A DNA stretch of 64,000 nt, taken from positions 308,501 through 372,500 of the forward strand of contig BPKG01000001.1 in assembly GCA_026005015.1 (NCBI GenBank). Direction: 5' to 3'. The position numbers were made by a program, and so were the translations under genes. The DNA comes from Burkholderiales bacterium. Lineage in GTDB: Bacteria > Pseudomonadota > Gammaproteobacteria > Burkholderiales > UBA6910. The notes beneath the pieces were generated by a model that was not told the origin of the DNA, searched no databases, and saw nothing but the letters and a program-made list of their open reading frames with translations. Shown here piece by piece: positions 1 to 7,682 of this stretch (its first letter is position 1; each line of letters begins with the position of its first letter).

Positions 1-236
1 GCGTTTTTCAGGTAGTGGATGATCTCCATGTCGCGGCGGTTCACCGAGGCCAGATCGAGGCCCTCGACGTGCACGAGCCGCAACAGCTCCCGCACGGGCC
101 GGGGCATGGGCCGCCCGCTTTCGTAGCGGGATCCGCCGCTCTGGGTGACGCCGATCTTGCCCCAGAACTCCGTCTGGCTCATCCCGAGGCGCTGGCGGAT
201 GAGGCGTGGATTGTCGAGCCGGGTTGTCGCTGGCAT
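1..236 (-). CDS. HTH transcriptional regulator, C-terminus beyond window edge
   Basis: Reading the minus strand from the ATG at 236 gives 78 codons with no stop before the window edge, so the 3' end is missing. The product starts MPATTRLDNPRLIRQRLGMS and carries an XRE-like helix-turn-helix at about residues 13-45, including the segment SQTEFWGKIGVTQSGGSRYE. The family is a small DNA-binding regulator; the target is unknown. A perfect 12-bp palindrome lies 47 bp upstream of the start (283-294), compatible with autoregulation. It is divergent from lysC. Confident as an HTH protein, not as to what it regulates. Confidence 0.8.
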   Translation of the reverse strand, partial: MPATTRLDNPRLIRQRLGMSQTEFWGKIGVTQSGGSRYESGRPMPRPVRELLRLVHVEGLDLASVNRRDMEIIHYLKN

Positions 237-552
237 ATGCAAATCCTGTGTGCGAGTGGAAGGGCTATCGCATTCGCATAGTGTAACCGGTTACGCGGCC
301 CATTGCACTAGGAAAGAAAGGATGGGAGCGCTTTTTGTTCCCTATGCCATTGGTTTCGACTTTGTGCGCCGCCTTGGTTTTACATAATCCTAAGCTTGTT
401 TCCGATTAGTTCTCGGTTTTTGAGGAATGTTTCCGGACGACACATCAAGGTGCCTGGCGGCACAGGCGCGGAGGTCTTCGATCGGATTACGCTGATCCTC
501 CTCAGCGGCGACAAAAGCCATTAAAATTTCATCTTTTTCATCTATAGCAGCC
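237..552. other. Intergenic region between HTH gene and lysC
   Basis: About 316 bp with no supportable gene. It is noticeably more AT-rich at 300-420 and 515-545 than its surroundings. It must hold the divergent promoters of the HTH gene and lysC. A CATAAT hexamer at 383-388 could be a -10 for lysC, but no convincing -35 is present. I looked for a lysine riboswitch and saw no recognisable core. The lysC start has no clear Shine-Dalgarno sequence. Confidence 0.5.
283..294. promoter_or_regulatory. Candidate operator palindrome
   Basis: The sequence GTAACCGGTTAC is a perfect 12-bp inverted repeat in the gap between the HTH gene and lysC. Its position just upstream of a DNA-binding protein gene makes it a candidate autoregulatory operator. 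Function is inferred from position and symmetry only. Confidence 0.4.
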
Positions 553-1782
553 GTGGCTCTGATCGTGCAGAAATACGGTGGGACCTCCGTCGGGACCACC
601 GAACGCATCAAAAACGTGGCCCGCCGGGTTGCCAGGTACCACGCCCAGGGGCATCAGCTCGTGGTGGTGGTGTCCGCCATGGCGGGGGAGACCAACCGCC
701 TCATCGCCCTGGCGCGGGAGGTCCAGGCCCATCCCGATCCCCGGGAGCTGGACGTCATGGTGTCCACCGGCGAGCAGGTGACCATCGCGCTACTTTCCAT
801 GGCGCTCATGGACCTGGGGCTCAAAGCCCGCAGTTACACGGGCGCCCAGGTGCGCATCCTCACCGACAGCGCCTTCACCAAGGCGCGCATCGTGAAAATC
901 GACGAGGACAAGATCCGCCGCGATTTGGCCTCGGGTGCGATCGTCGTGGTGGCCGGCTTCCAAGGGGTGGACGAAGAGGGAAACATCACCACCCTGGGCC
1001 GCGGCGGCTCGGACACTACCGCCGTCGCCCTGGCGGCGGCGCTGAAGGCGGAAGAGTGCCAGATCTACACCGACGTGGACGGGGTCTACACCACCGATCC
1101 GCGCATCGTGCCGGAGGCCCGGCGCTTGAAATGCATCACGTTCGAAGAAATGCTGGAGATGGCGAGCCTCGGATCGAAGGTGCTCCAGATCCGCTCGGTC
1201 GAATTCGCCGGCAAGTACAAAGTGCGGCTGCGCGTGCTGTCCAGCTTCGAAGAGGACGGGGAAGGCACGCTGATCACGTTCGAGGAAGACGAGAAAATGG
1301 AACAGGCAATCATTTCCGGCATCGCGTTCAACCGCGACGAGGCCAAAATCACCGTGCTCAACGTTCCCGACCGGCCGGGCATCGCCTACCAGATCCTAGG
1401 GCCCATCGCCGACGCCAACATCGACGTGGACATGATCGTCCAGAACGTGGGGCACGACGGCATGACGGACCTTTCCTTCACCGTCCATCGCAACGAATAC
1501 CAGAAGGCGCTGAAGATCCTGCGAGATCAAGTGGCTCCCCACATCGGCGCGGCCGGCGTGACCGGCGACGACAAGATCGCCAAGGTCTCTGTGGTGGGGG
1601 TCGGGATGCGTTCCCACGTGGGCATCGCCAGCAAGATGTTCCGCACCCTGGCCGAGGAAGGAATCAACATCCAGATGATTTCCACCTCGGAGATCAAGAT
1701 TTCGGTGGTGGTGGAAGACAAATACATGGAGCTGGCGGTGCGCGCGCTGCACAAGGCGTTCGATCTGGACCAGCCCCAGTAA
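553..1782 (+). CDS. lysC: Aspartate kinase
   Basis: Phosphorylates L-aspartate to 4-phospho-L-aspartate, the first step of lysine, threonine, methionine and diaminopimelate synthesis. The 409-aa product has the amino-acid kinase domain first, with the KYGGTS motif at residues 7-12 and the GRGGSDTTA segment. Two C-terminal ACT domains (about 265-405) suggest feedback control by lysine and threonine, as usual for this monofunctional class. Start is GTG, chosen because [12 protein letters not shown] is the normal family N-terminus; there is no clear ribosome-binding site. The tRNA-Ser locus follows, an order common in betaproteobacteria. Confidence 0.97.
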   Translation: MALIVQKYGGTSVGTTERIKNVARRVARYHAQGHQLVVVVSAMAGETNRLIALAREVQAHPDPRELDVMVSTGEQVTIALLSMALMDLGLKARSYTGAQVRILTDSAFTKARIVKIDEDKIRRDLASGAIVVVAGFQGVDEEGNITTLGRGGSDTTAVALAAALKAEECQIYTDVDGVYTTDPRIVPEARRLKCITFEEMLEMASLGSKVLQIRSVEFAGKYKVRLRVLSSFEEDGEGTLITFEEDEKMEQAIISGIAFNRDEAKITVLNVPDRPGIAYQILGPIADANIDVDMIVQNVGHDGMTDLSFTVHRNEYQKALKILRDQVAPHIGAAGVTGDDKIAKVSVVGVGMRSHVGIASKMFRTLAEEGINIQMISTSEIKISVVVEDKYMELAVRALHKAFDLDQPQ

Positions 1783-1788
1783 CACGGT

Positions 1789-1818
1789 TTGACCGGCAAG
1801 GCGCGGGACCGCTATGCT
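1789..1818 (+). promoter_or_regulatory. Promoter of the repeat array and tRNA-Ser
   Basis: TTGACC at 1789-1794 and TATGCT at 1813-1818 are separated by 18 bp, a good sigma-70 arrangement. A G/C-rich stretch follows the -10, as is common at stable-RNA promoters. It starts 6 bp after the lysC stop codon. Transcription would begin near 1825, about 10 nt before the first repeat, so the array would form the leader of the tRNA-Ser transcript. Confidence 0.65.
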
Positions 1819-1834
1819 ACGCATGCCGGTTCGC

Positions 1835-2179
1835 GGAGATGTCCGAGAGAGGCCAACGCCGCAAGGCGTTCGTGGATGGCGGGGCGCCAAGGCGCCCCCG
1901 AGGCCGCGAGGGCATCGGGCAGGCAGACCAGCCGAGTTTTGGATTGCACGGAGAGATGCCCGAGAGGCCAACGCCGCAAGGCGTTCGTGGATGGCGGGGC
2001 GCCAAGGCGCCCCCGAGGCCGCGAGGGCATCGGGCAGGCAGACCAGCCGAGTTTTGGATTGCACGGAGAGATGCCCGAGAGGCCAACGCCGCAAGGCGTT
2101 CGTGGATGGCGGGGCGCCAAGGCGCCCCCGAGGCCGCGAGGGCATCGGGCAGGCAGACCAGCCGAGTTTTGGATTGCAC
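1835..2179 (+). repeat. Three tandem 115-bp repeats each headed by a tRNA-Ser 5' fragment
   Basis: Units run 1835-1949, 1950-2064 and 2065-2179; the next position, 2180, is the first base of the intact tRNA-Ser. Units 2 and 3 begin with GGAGAGATGCCCGAGAGGCC, identical to the first 20 nt of the tRNA. In unit 1 the same 20 nt are altered (GGAGATGTCCGAGAGAGGCC). The other 95 nt appear identical in all units and are unrelated to tRNA. They can form an AACGCC-GCAA-GGCGTT tetraloop hairpin and a GGGGCGCC/GGCGCCCC hairpin, and GATGCCC of the head can pair with GGGCATC. Since 115 is not a multiple of 3, the array stays open in several frames and makes spurious ORFs. Confidence 0.95.
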
Positions 2180-2273
2180 GGAGAGATGCCCGAGAGGCCG
2201 AAGGGGGCGCCCTGCTAAGGCGTTATACGGGCTTAAACCCGTATCGAGGGTTCGAATCCCTCTCTCTCCGCCA
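2180..2273 (+). tRNA. tRNA-Ser(GCU)
   Basis: Acceptor GGAGAGA (2180-2186) pairs with TCTCTCC (2263-2269), followed by discriminator G and an encoded CCA. The anticodon loop CTGCTAA gives anticodon GCU. A long variable arm (TACGGG...CCCGTA) and the T-arm GAGGG-TTCGAAT-CCCTC complete a class II serine tRNA. It reads AGC and AGU codons. Its first 20 nt are duplicated in the tandem repeats immediately upstream. Confidence 0.97.
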
Positions 2274-2396
2274 GATTGGCAAATCGAAAAACTCCTGCGC
2301 GAGGCGTTTTCCTTGGCATGGCGTAGCACTGGCGGGAGAGTTCGGGGAGCCTGCCGCTCTGGCGGGCGTGGATGGATGCGTCGGCCGAGCACCCTT

Positions 2397-2405
2397 TGCT
2401 ATAAT
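2397..2405 (+). promoter_or_regulatory. Extended -10 promoter of tRNA-Arg
   Basis: TGC-TATAAT is a consensus extended -10 element whose last base is 10 bp before the tRNA-Arg 5' end. The -35 region at the proper distance (2377-2382, TGCGTC) is poor, so the extended -10 probably carries recognition. Confidence 0.6.
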
Positions 2406-2415
2406 ATAATGCTTC

Positions 2416-2492
2416 GCGCCCGTAGCTCAGTTGGATAGAGTACCTGGCTACGAACCAGGGGGTCGTGGGTTCAAATCCTGCCGGGCGCGCCA
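2416..2492 (+). tRNA. tRNA-Arg(ACG)
   Basis: A 77-nt cloverleaf. Acceptor GCGCCCG (2416-2422) pairs with CGGGCGC (2482-2488), then discriminator G and encoded CCA. The anticodon loop CTACGAA gives ACG, whose A34 is normally deaminated to inosine to read CGU, CGC and CGA. It has its own promoter and terminator. Confidence 0.97.
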
Positions 2493-2510
2493 AAGAATCA
2501 AGCACTTGGG

Positions 2511-2537
2511 GGCCGCTGTGCGCGGCCTCTTGTTTTT
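2511..2537 (+). terminator. Intrinsic terminator after tRNA-Arg
   Basis: GGCCGC (2511-2516) and GCGGCC (2522-2527) form a stem with a 5-nt loop, followed by TCTTGTTTTT. This lies 18 bp after the tRNA 3' end and is the expected end of that transcript. Confidence 0.75.
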
Positions 2538-2714
2538 GGCTCGGAGCTTTCGCGCAAAAGAAAGTCCGGAAATCTCGAATCTTCGCGGGAGAACGTCCGC
2601 CTGACGCTTGTCTAAAATGGAAGCGTGAGCCGTCTGGCTCGGCGAGGACGGTGGATATCGTTTTTATCCAGCGGTATCTGCCGTGTTTCTTTTCCCCGCG
2701 TCCGCTTTCGTTCG

Positions 2715-3161
2715 ATGCGCGAATTGATCCTGACGTTGATGGCGTGGATTGCGGCGTACACCGGTTTGCCCGTACCTGATCGTCTTCCTGAGGTGGCGTT
2801 CGCCACCCACTGCGAGATTCAGAGGCTCGCGTTCGCGGGAAAAAGGCAGTGCAGCGAGACGGAGGGCGCCGTTGCGGCTTACGACCACAGAAGCCGCACC
2901 ATTTACCTGCCGCGCAACTGGTCTCAGGACAACGTCTACCACGTGAGCATGCTGCTGCACGAGCTGGTCCACCATATGCAGGCCGAGGACGGGTTGCATA
3001 TGGGCGTGCCGGGCGTCTGCCCCGGGCGCGATCTCGAGCAGCCGGCCTATTCCGCCCAGATTGCCTGGTTGAAGGAAGCGGGCGTCGAGGATCCGCTGGC
3101 GATGATGGGCATGAATGCGCTGTATCTCGTCATGGTGACCTCTTGTCGGCACGGGAATTGA
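2715..3161 (+). CDS. Small HExxH protein, DUF6647-like
   Basis: 148 aa. The N-terminus MRELILTLMAWIAAYTGLP looks like a signal peptide or short membrane segment. HELVHHMQ at residues 82-89 is an HExxH zinc-metalloprotease-type motif. The family resembles DUF6647 (small putative zinc hydrolases of proteobacteria); no substrate is known. The start is the ATG at 2715 rather than an upstream GTG, because it places the hydrophobic segment at the N-terminus. An exported glutathione peroxidase follows 20 bp later, so the two may be co-expressed cell-envelope proteins. Confidence 0.75.
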   Translation: MRELILTLMAWIAAYTGLPVPDRLPEVAFATHCEIQRLAFAGKRQCSETEGAVAAYDHRSRTIYLPRNWSQDNVYHVSMLLHELVHHMQAEDGLHMGVPGVCPGRDLEQPAYSAQIAWLKEAGVEDPLAMMGMNALYLVMVTSCRHGN

Positions 3162-3181
3162 ACGGAAAAGGGAGGGGACCG

Positions 3182-3727
3182 GTGCGTTCCGCTTGTCTGG
3201 TTGCGGCGTTTGCCTTGATGTTGTCAGCGGTGGGGCCTGCGGCGGCAGAGCCCGTGGACTGGGACGCCTTGGGGCTTGTGGCCATCGACGGAAAACCTTT
3301 CCCGAAGGGGACCTTCACCGACAAAGTGGTGCTGCTGGTCAACACCGCCTCTTTCTGCGGCTACACCCCGCAATACAAGGGGTTGCAGGCGCTCTGGGAG
3401 CGCTATCGCAGCCGCGGCCTGGTGGTGCTGGGCGTGCCCTCCAACGATTTTGGCAACCAGGAGCCGGGCAGCGAGGCTAAGATCAAGGAATTCTGCGAGG
3501 TGAATTTCGGTGTCACCTTCCCCATGACCACCAAGCAACGGGTGCGGGGACCGGACGCCCATTCCCTGTATCGCTGGGCGGCCCGGGCCCATCCCGAAGC
3601 GGTGCCCAGATGGAATTTCCACAAGCTGCTCATCGGCCGGGACGGCCGCTTGCTGGCGGCGTTTCCAAGCCAGGTCGAGCCCGTCTCGCCCCGGCTCACC
3701 GAAGCGATCGAACGCGCGCTCAACTGA
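3182..3727 (+). CDS. Glutathione peroxidase family protein, exported
   Basis: 181 aa. A signal peptide ending AVGPAAA (about residues 1-22) predicts a periplasmic protein. It reduces peroxides using a thiol donor. The peroxidatic residue is Cys59 in [12 protein letters not shown], where selenoenzymes have selenocysteine. The partner Gln ([11 protein letters not shown]) and Trp (PRWNF) of the catalytic site are present. GTG start at 3182 is preceded by GGGAGGGG, a strong ribosome-binding site. The periplasmic form most likely uses thioredoxin-like donors rather than glutathione; that is inferred from the family. Confidence 0.9.
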   Translation: MRSACLVAAFALMLSAVGPAAAEPVDWDALGLVAIDGKPFPKGTFTDKVVLLVNTASFCGYTPQYKGLQALWERYRSRGLVVLGVPSNDFGNQEPGSEAKIKEFCEVNFGVTFPMTTKQRVRGPDAHSLYRWAARAHPEAVPRWNFHKLLIGRDGRLLAAFPSQVEPVSPRLTEAIERALN

Positions 3728-4427
3728 GCTTCCAGGCGGTCTCGCCCGCTCCCCTTTCGGGATGGGAGGCCAGCCGATGGGCCCAACGGGTGGTCTCTGG
3801 CAGGCGATAGCGGGTGACGCAGCCCATCACGTAGTGCAGGGCCGTCTCCAGGCTCACTCGATGGCCCGCCGACACGTAGATCGGCGCCACGCCCGCGCGG
3901 GTGCGCAGCGCCGCGCCCACCACTTCTCCCCGATCCATCAGCGGGCGCCACGCACCCCGCACGTCCGGCACCGGCTCGTGCTCGCCGATCAAGAGGGTTT
4001 TCGCCACCCCGATGGTGGGCAGGTCGCAGATGATTCCCAGGTGGGAAGCGATGCCCAGGCGGCGGGGATGGGCGTAACCCTGGCCGTCGCACAGCAGGAG
4101 CTGGGGAGTTCGCCCCAGCCTTTCGAGCGCCTGGAGCACGACGGGAATTTCCCGGAAAGAGAGGAGCCCCGGGACGTAGGGAAAGGTGACCGGTGCCCGA
4201 GCCACGGCGTAGTCTAGGGGCGCCAGGCCGGGGTAGCCCAGGACCACCACCGCGGCCCGCGCCGTGCGGCCCTGGTCCTCGAAGCCCACGTCGACGCCGC
4301 CCACCGCGCTCACTTCCGCCAGCCGGTCGCGCAGTTCCACCCGCTCCCGTAGGGCTTCCTGCAGGCGCATGGCGTCCCGGGGTGCCAGGTCCCAGGGATG
4401 GGAAAGCTGCACGTGCAGGGAGGACAC
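3720..4427 (-). CDS. nfi: Endonuclease V
   Basis: Cleaves DNA (and in many species RNA) at the second phosphodiester 3' of inosine, starting repair of deaminated adenine. 235 aa, the usual length. Catalytic acidic residues are visible: Asp46 in GGVDVGF, Glu93 in [10 protein letters not shown] and Asp114 in [14 protein letters not shown], plus the IASHLGI segment that forms the inosine pocket. Its 3' end overlaps the last bases of the convergent peroxidase gene. A DUF99 gene, of a family thought to share the endonuclease V fold, starts divergently 72 bp away. Confidence 0.96.
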   Translation of the reverse strand: MSSLHVQLSHPWDLAPRDAMRLQEALRERVELRDRLAEVSAVGGVDVGFEDQGRTARAAVVVLGYPGLAPLDYAVARAPVTFPYVPGLLSFREIPVVLQALERLGRTPQLLLCDGQGYAHPRRLGIASHLGIICDLPTIGVAKTLLIGEHEPVPDVRGAWRPLMDRGEVVGAALRTRAGVAPIYVSAGHRVSLETALHYVMGCVTRYRLPETTRWAHRLASHPERGAGETAWKLS

Positions 4428-4499
4428 TGGGAGGCTTGATCGTTTGGAAGTTGTGTTTTTACTTTATCACGCATTCTTGGATTCTCCGGGCAGGCGCCC

Positions 4500-5066
4500 A
4501 TGGCCGAAGGCTACTCCCATGTGGTGGGGTTCGACGACGGGCCTTTCGAACCGGGCCACCGGGGCGACGTGTTGTTGGTGGGGGCGGTCTACGACGGGCC
4601 CAGGCTCGTGGGCGTGCTCTCCGCCAAGGTGCGCCGGGACGGGACGAACGCCACGCGGGTGATTGCCGATCTGGTGCGCAGATCCCGGTTCTTTCCCCAA
4701 CTCCAGCTCGTGCTGCTGCAAGGCATCGCGGTGGCCGGATTCAACGTGGTCGATCTTCCCGCGCTGCATCGGCGCCTGGGTCTTCCGGTGATCGCCGTGG
4801 TCCGGCGCCGGCCCGATATCGATGGGGTTCGCCGAGCGCTCCTCGAGCGCGTTCCTGGAGGGCGGCGCAAGTGGACGCTCGTCGAAGCGGCCGGCCCCGT
4901 CGAGCGGATCGAGGGACTGTACGTGCAGCGGGCGGGCATCGACGCGGACGCGGCGGGACGCGCGCTGCGCCGGCTCGCGATTCACGGGACGCTCCCCGAG
5001 CCCTTGCGGGTCGCCCATCTCATCGCCAGCGGGATTGCCGGCGGGGAGAGTCGGCATCGGCCTTAA
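4500..5066 (+). CDS. DUF99 family protein
   Basis: 188 aa, recognisable as DUF99 (UPF0215), a family best known in archaea. Key segments are the N-terminal VVGFDDGPF, the central LLQGIAVAGFNVVD and LPVIAVVRRRPD. The family is considered a distant relative of endonuclease V with an RNase H-like core, but no activity is established. The adjacent divergent nfi gene suggests a related nucleic-acid role. The ATG at 4500 lacks a good Shine-Dalgarno sequence. The last 4 bases overlap the end of the convergent CheR-like gene. Confidence 0.8.
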   Translation: MAEGYSHVVGFDDGPFEPGHRGDVLLVGAVYDGPRLVGVLSAKVRRDGTNATRVIADLVRRSRFFPQLQLVLLQGIAVAGFNVVDLPALHRRLGLPVIAVVRRRPDIDGVRRALLERVPGGRRKWTLVEAAGPVERIEGLYVQRAGIDADAAGRALRRLAIHGTLPEPLRVAHLIASGIAGGESRHRP

Positions 5067-5923
5067 CGGGCGAGGGGCGTCCCGTTGGCGCACTTCTGGT
5101 AGAGCCCGTACCGGCCCGGCCAAGGGCGCAGCTCCGGCATCCCGGGGGGAAGCTGCTCGTGGTAGCCGACGAGGAGCAACCCTCCCTCGTTCAAGCGCTC
5201 GGCGATCTGCCGGCCCACCGCGGCGCAAAGGGCGGTGTCGAAGTAAGTAAAGACCAAATTGCGGCAGAGGATGAGATCGAAGGGCCCTTCCAGCCACTCA
5301 CGGCGGATGTCCTGGCGCTGGAAGCGGACGCCCCGCCGGTATTCCTCCCGCAGGCAATAGCGGGGCCCGGCGGGCTCGAAGCCCAAGTCCAGCCATTCGG
5401 GAGGAAGCTCCCTGAGGCTACTCCTGCCGTAGCAGGCCTGGGCGGCGCGCTGCAGCAGCGCTTCGTCTGCGTCCGTGGCGAGGATGGAAAGATCCAGGTC
5501 CGGAAAGCGCGGCTGCACTTGGAGGCGCCAGAGAAGCGCCAGGGAATAGGGCTCTTCTCCGCTCGCGCATCCTGCGCTCCAGGCCCGCAGTTCGGTTCGG
5601 CCCGCCCGGGAGACGGCTTCGCCGAGCCGCGGCAGACCCACCTCGGCGAGCAGCTTGAACACGGCCCGGTTGCGGAAGAGGCGGGAGATGGTGATGCGGC
5701 AGAAGCCGTCCAGTACCCCCCACTCCGAAGGGTGGGAGGCAAGATACTGAATGTAGGCAGCCGCGCCGGACAGTCCCAGCTCGTCCATGCGGCCGCGCAG
5801 GCGCCGGCACACTTGTCGGCGCACCTTGCGGAAGCCGGCCCAGCGATAGCCCAACTGGGGCAGGGCCCACTGGAGGAACTGGACGCACTCCTGGTCGGTC
5901 ACGGAGGCTCGTCCGCTTTTCAC
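5063..5923 (-). CDS. CheR-type chemoreceptor methyltransferase, solitary
   Basis: 286 aa. Has the CheR N-terminal helical domain (about 1-80) and a SAM-binding methyltransferase domain with WSAGCASGEEPYSLALL and FDLILCRNLVFTYF. The family transfers methyl groups from SAM to glutamates of chemoreceptors. No other chemotaxis gene is nearby, so the substrate may differ. Start is GTG 5923, only 5 bp after the NUDIX stop and with a GAGGG site overlapping that stop, implying translational coupling; GTG 5902 is an alternative. The motif usually written IFCRNVLIYF is present as ILCRNLVFTYF. Confidence 0.88.
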   Translation of the reverse strand: MKSGRASVTDQECVQFLQWALPQLGYRWAGFRKVRRQVCRRLRGRMDELGLSGAAAYIQYLASHPSEWGVLDGFCRITISRLFRNRAVFKLLAEVGLPRLGEAVSRAGRTELRAWSAGCASGEEPYSLALLWRLQVQPRFPDLDLSILATDADEALLQRAAQACYGRSSLRELPPEWLDLGFEPAGPRYCLREEYRRGVRFQRQDIRREWLEGPFDLILCRNLVFTYFDTALCAAVGRQIAERLNEGGLLLVGYHEQLPPGMPELRPWPGRYGLYQKCANGTPLAR

Positions 5924-5928
5924 AGCCC

Positions 5929-6375
5929 TCAGGACCGCCGCCCCTCGGGGATCGGACCGGAGGCGATGCGTTGTCGGGCCCAATCCAGGATCGGGTGCAG
6001 CCGCGGAGGCAGTAGCTTTCTGGCTTCCTCGAAGCGCGTCCAGCGGTACTCGTGGTGCTCCGGGCGCCCCAGCTCCGGTGAGACGGGAAGGGCCACGGGA
6101 GCGCCCGGGGACTCGGCCAGGTAGAAGCGGGCGATCTTGCCCCCGGCGTAGGGCTCGGTTTCCCGGTAGTCCTCCCCCCAGGGAAAGCGCAGATCGTTCA
6201 AGGAGGTCTCTTCCTCCACCTCGCGCACCGCAGCCTGCAACGGTCCTTCCCCGGGCCGGGGCAAGCCCTTCGGAAAATCCCAGTTGCGGTAAGCCCGGAG
6301 CACCAGGAAGCGCCACCCATCGTCCCACCGCCGCACCACCACCGCCCCGGCGGAGAATTTGCCCCGCTCTGTCAT
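5929..6375 (-). CDS. NUDIX hydrolase
   Basis: 148 aa. Hydrolyses nucleoside diphosphates linked to another group; the substrate cannot be read from sequence. The NUDIX box is GLPRPGEGPLQAAVREVEEE followed by TSL (about residues 37-59), fitting GX5EX7REUXEE. The N-terminus SAGAVVVRRWDDGWRFLVLR resembles bis(5'-nucleosyl)-tetraphosphatase-type NUDIX proteins. It is first in a two-gene minus-strand unit with the CheR-like gene. Confidence 0.9.
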   Translation of the reverse strand: MTERGKFSAGAVVVRRWDDGWRFLVLRAYRNWDFPKGLPRPGEGPLQAAVREVEEETSLNDLRFPWGEDYRETEPYAGGKIARFYLAESPGAPVALPVSPELGRPEHHEYRWTRFEEARKLLPPRLHPILDWARQRIASGPIPEGRRS

Positions 6376-6497
6376 AGGAACCCCTCGCGCCCGTGCCGGA
6401 CCCGTCTCTCTAGCGGCGCGCCGAGCCGCTTGTCGCCGGTGCCCGCTCCCTCCATACTCCCGGGGCGCGCAATTGGGGTCAATCGGGAGTTCAGGCC

Positions 6498-7367
6498 ATG
6501 TTTGCCATCGCGGTTCACGGGGGCGCGGGTGACTGGGACAGGGGGCCGGAAGGGCCCGTGCTGGCGGGCGTGGAGGAGGCGGCCCGCGCCGGTGCCGCCA
6601 TCCTCGCTCGGGGCGGCTCGGCCCTGGACGCGGTGGTGGAAGCGGTGCGCCTCCTGGAAGACAACCCCCTTTTCAACGCGGGTACGGGCTCCGCCCTCAC
6701 GGCGGCCGGGGAGGCGGAGATGGATGCCGCCGTCATGACGGGCAGTCGCCTCGCTTGCGGGGGCGTGGCCTGCATCCGGCGGGTGCGCAATCCTGTGCTG
6801 GTTGCCCGCCGGGTGCTGGAGGAGGGCCGCCACGTGCTGCTGGCGGGGGAGGGGGCGCTCGCCTTCGCCCGCCGGTGCGGGTTTCCCGATTACGACCCGG
6901 TCACGCCCGAGCAGCGGGAGCGGTGGGCTCGCGGCGGGGCCCGGTCCGGAAGAGAGGCACCCGGCACCGTGGGGGCCGTCGCCCTTGACGCCGCAGGGGA
7001 GCTGGCGGCGGCCACTTCCACGGGAGGGACCTTCCTCAAGTCCCCAGGACGGATCGGCGACAGCCCGATCCCCGGCGCGGGCAATTACGCCACGTCCTAC
7101 GCGGCGGTGTCGGCGACTGGATGGGGGGAGTTGATGCTGCGCCTGTGCGCGGCCAAGGGGGTGTGCGACGCGGTGCGGGCGGGCCGCGGCGCCGCGGAAG
7201 CGGTGACGGAGGTGCTGGAGGAGATGTCCGCCTGCCTGGGCACGGACGCGGGCTTCATCGCCGTGGACCGCAACGGCCACCTGGGCGTGGGCCACCTGAC
7301 CCGAGCTATGCCCCACGCGGTGGCGACCCGCCAGCGGCCCGAGCCCGTGGCCCGCATGGGTGCATGA
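6498..7367 (+). CDS. iaaA: Isoaspartyl peptidase / type 2 L-asparaginase
   Basis: 289 aa Ntn-hydrolase. Cleaves isoaspartyl dipeptides and L-asparagine, helping to recycle damaged protein fragments. N-terminal AVHGGAGDW and the substrate-binding NPLFNAGTGSAL are hallmarks. Autocleavage should occur before the nucleophile Thr in GTVGAVALDAAG, giving alpha and beta subunits; STGGTFLKSPGRIGDSP follows in the beta chain. The acidic stretch before the cleavage site is short compared with the E. coli enzyme. A manganese riboswitch begins about 60 bp downstream. Confidence 0.92.
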   Translation: MFAIAVHGGAGDWDRGPEGPVLAGVEEAARAGAAILARGGSALDAVVEAVRLLEDNPLFNAGTGSALTAAGEAEMDAAVMTGSRLACGGVACIRRVRNPVLVARRVLEEGRHVLLAGEGALAFARRCGFPDYDPVTPEQRERWARGGARSGREAPGTVGAVALDAAGELAAATSTGGTFLKSPGRIGDSPIPGAGNYATSYAAVSATGWGELMLRLCAAKGVCDAVRAGRGAAEAVTEVLEEMSACLGTDAGFIAVDRNGHLGVGHLTRAMPHAVATRQRPEPVARMGA

Positions 7368-7424
7368 AGCCGTGCGGGCGGCGTTGCTTTTGCGCCGGGT
7401 GCGGCTTTCCGGTAAGCTTCGCCT

Positions 7425-7620
7425 CCTGTCATTGGGGAGTAGCCGCTCCGCCTTCCCGGCGGAGGGCCGCGTCAACAGGCTTGGCCTGGGGACTTTTCCG
7501 TGGCCATGGCGCGGCCGGTACGAGGGAAATTCGGCGACCTGGGTGCCTCTCGCCGTCCAAAGACGGTGACACGGGCGCCGAGAGCACCGCCCTTTCCTGG
7601 CGAGACCTTTGGCTCGGAGC
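7425..7620 (+). promoter_or_regulatory. yybP-ykoY manganese riboswitch
   Basis: Recognised by its conserved blocks in order: GGGGAGTAGCC at 7434-7444, GTCAACA at 7471-7477, and TGGCGAGACCTTTGGC at 7598-7613, separated by G/C-rich stem segments. Boundaries are approximate. The class binds Mn2+ and turns on manganese efflux and homeostasis genes. It lies directly upstream of a UPF0016/GDT1-type Mn exporter gene, which is the textbook pairing. Confidence 0.85.
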
Positions 7621-7682
7621 GCCGCTTCCGGTCGGGCCGGCGCTTCGCGCCATCGGTTGAGCGCCCGACCCGGAGAACCCCG

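Noticed and set aside
300..552. Lysine riboswitch upstream of lysC
   Set aside because: No recognisable lysine-riboswitch core; betaproteobacterial lysC genes generally lack it.
1835..2179. CRISPR array
   Set aside because: The repeats are 115 bp, contiguous and without variable spacers, and no cas genes are present.
1796..2438. Long overlapping open frames in the tRNA-Ser repeat array, on both strands
   Set aside because: The 115-bp period rotates the reading frame so the same DNA is read in all frames; the translations are repeats of the array and run into a tRNA. No ribosome-binding site or family match.
3182..3727. Selenocysteine-containing glutathione peroxidase
   Set aside because: The active-site codon is TGC for cysteine, with no in-frame TGA.
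4193..6124. 643-codon plus-strand open frame
   Set aside because: It runs antisense to nfi and the CheR-like and NUDIX genes and across DUF99 in another frame. Composition is Arg/Pro/Gly-rich, typical of GC-rich shadow frames.
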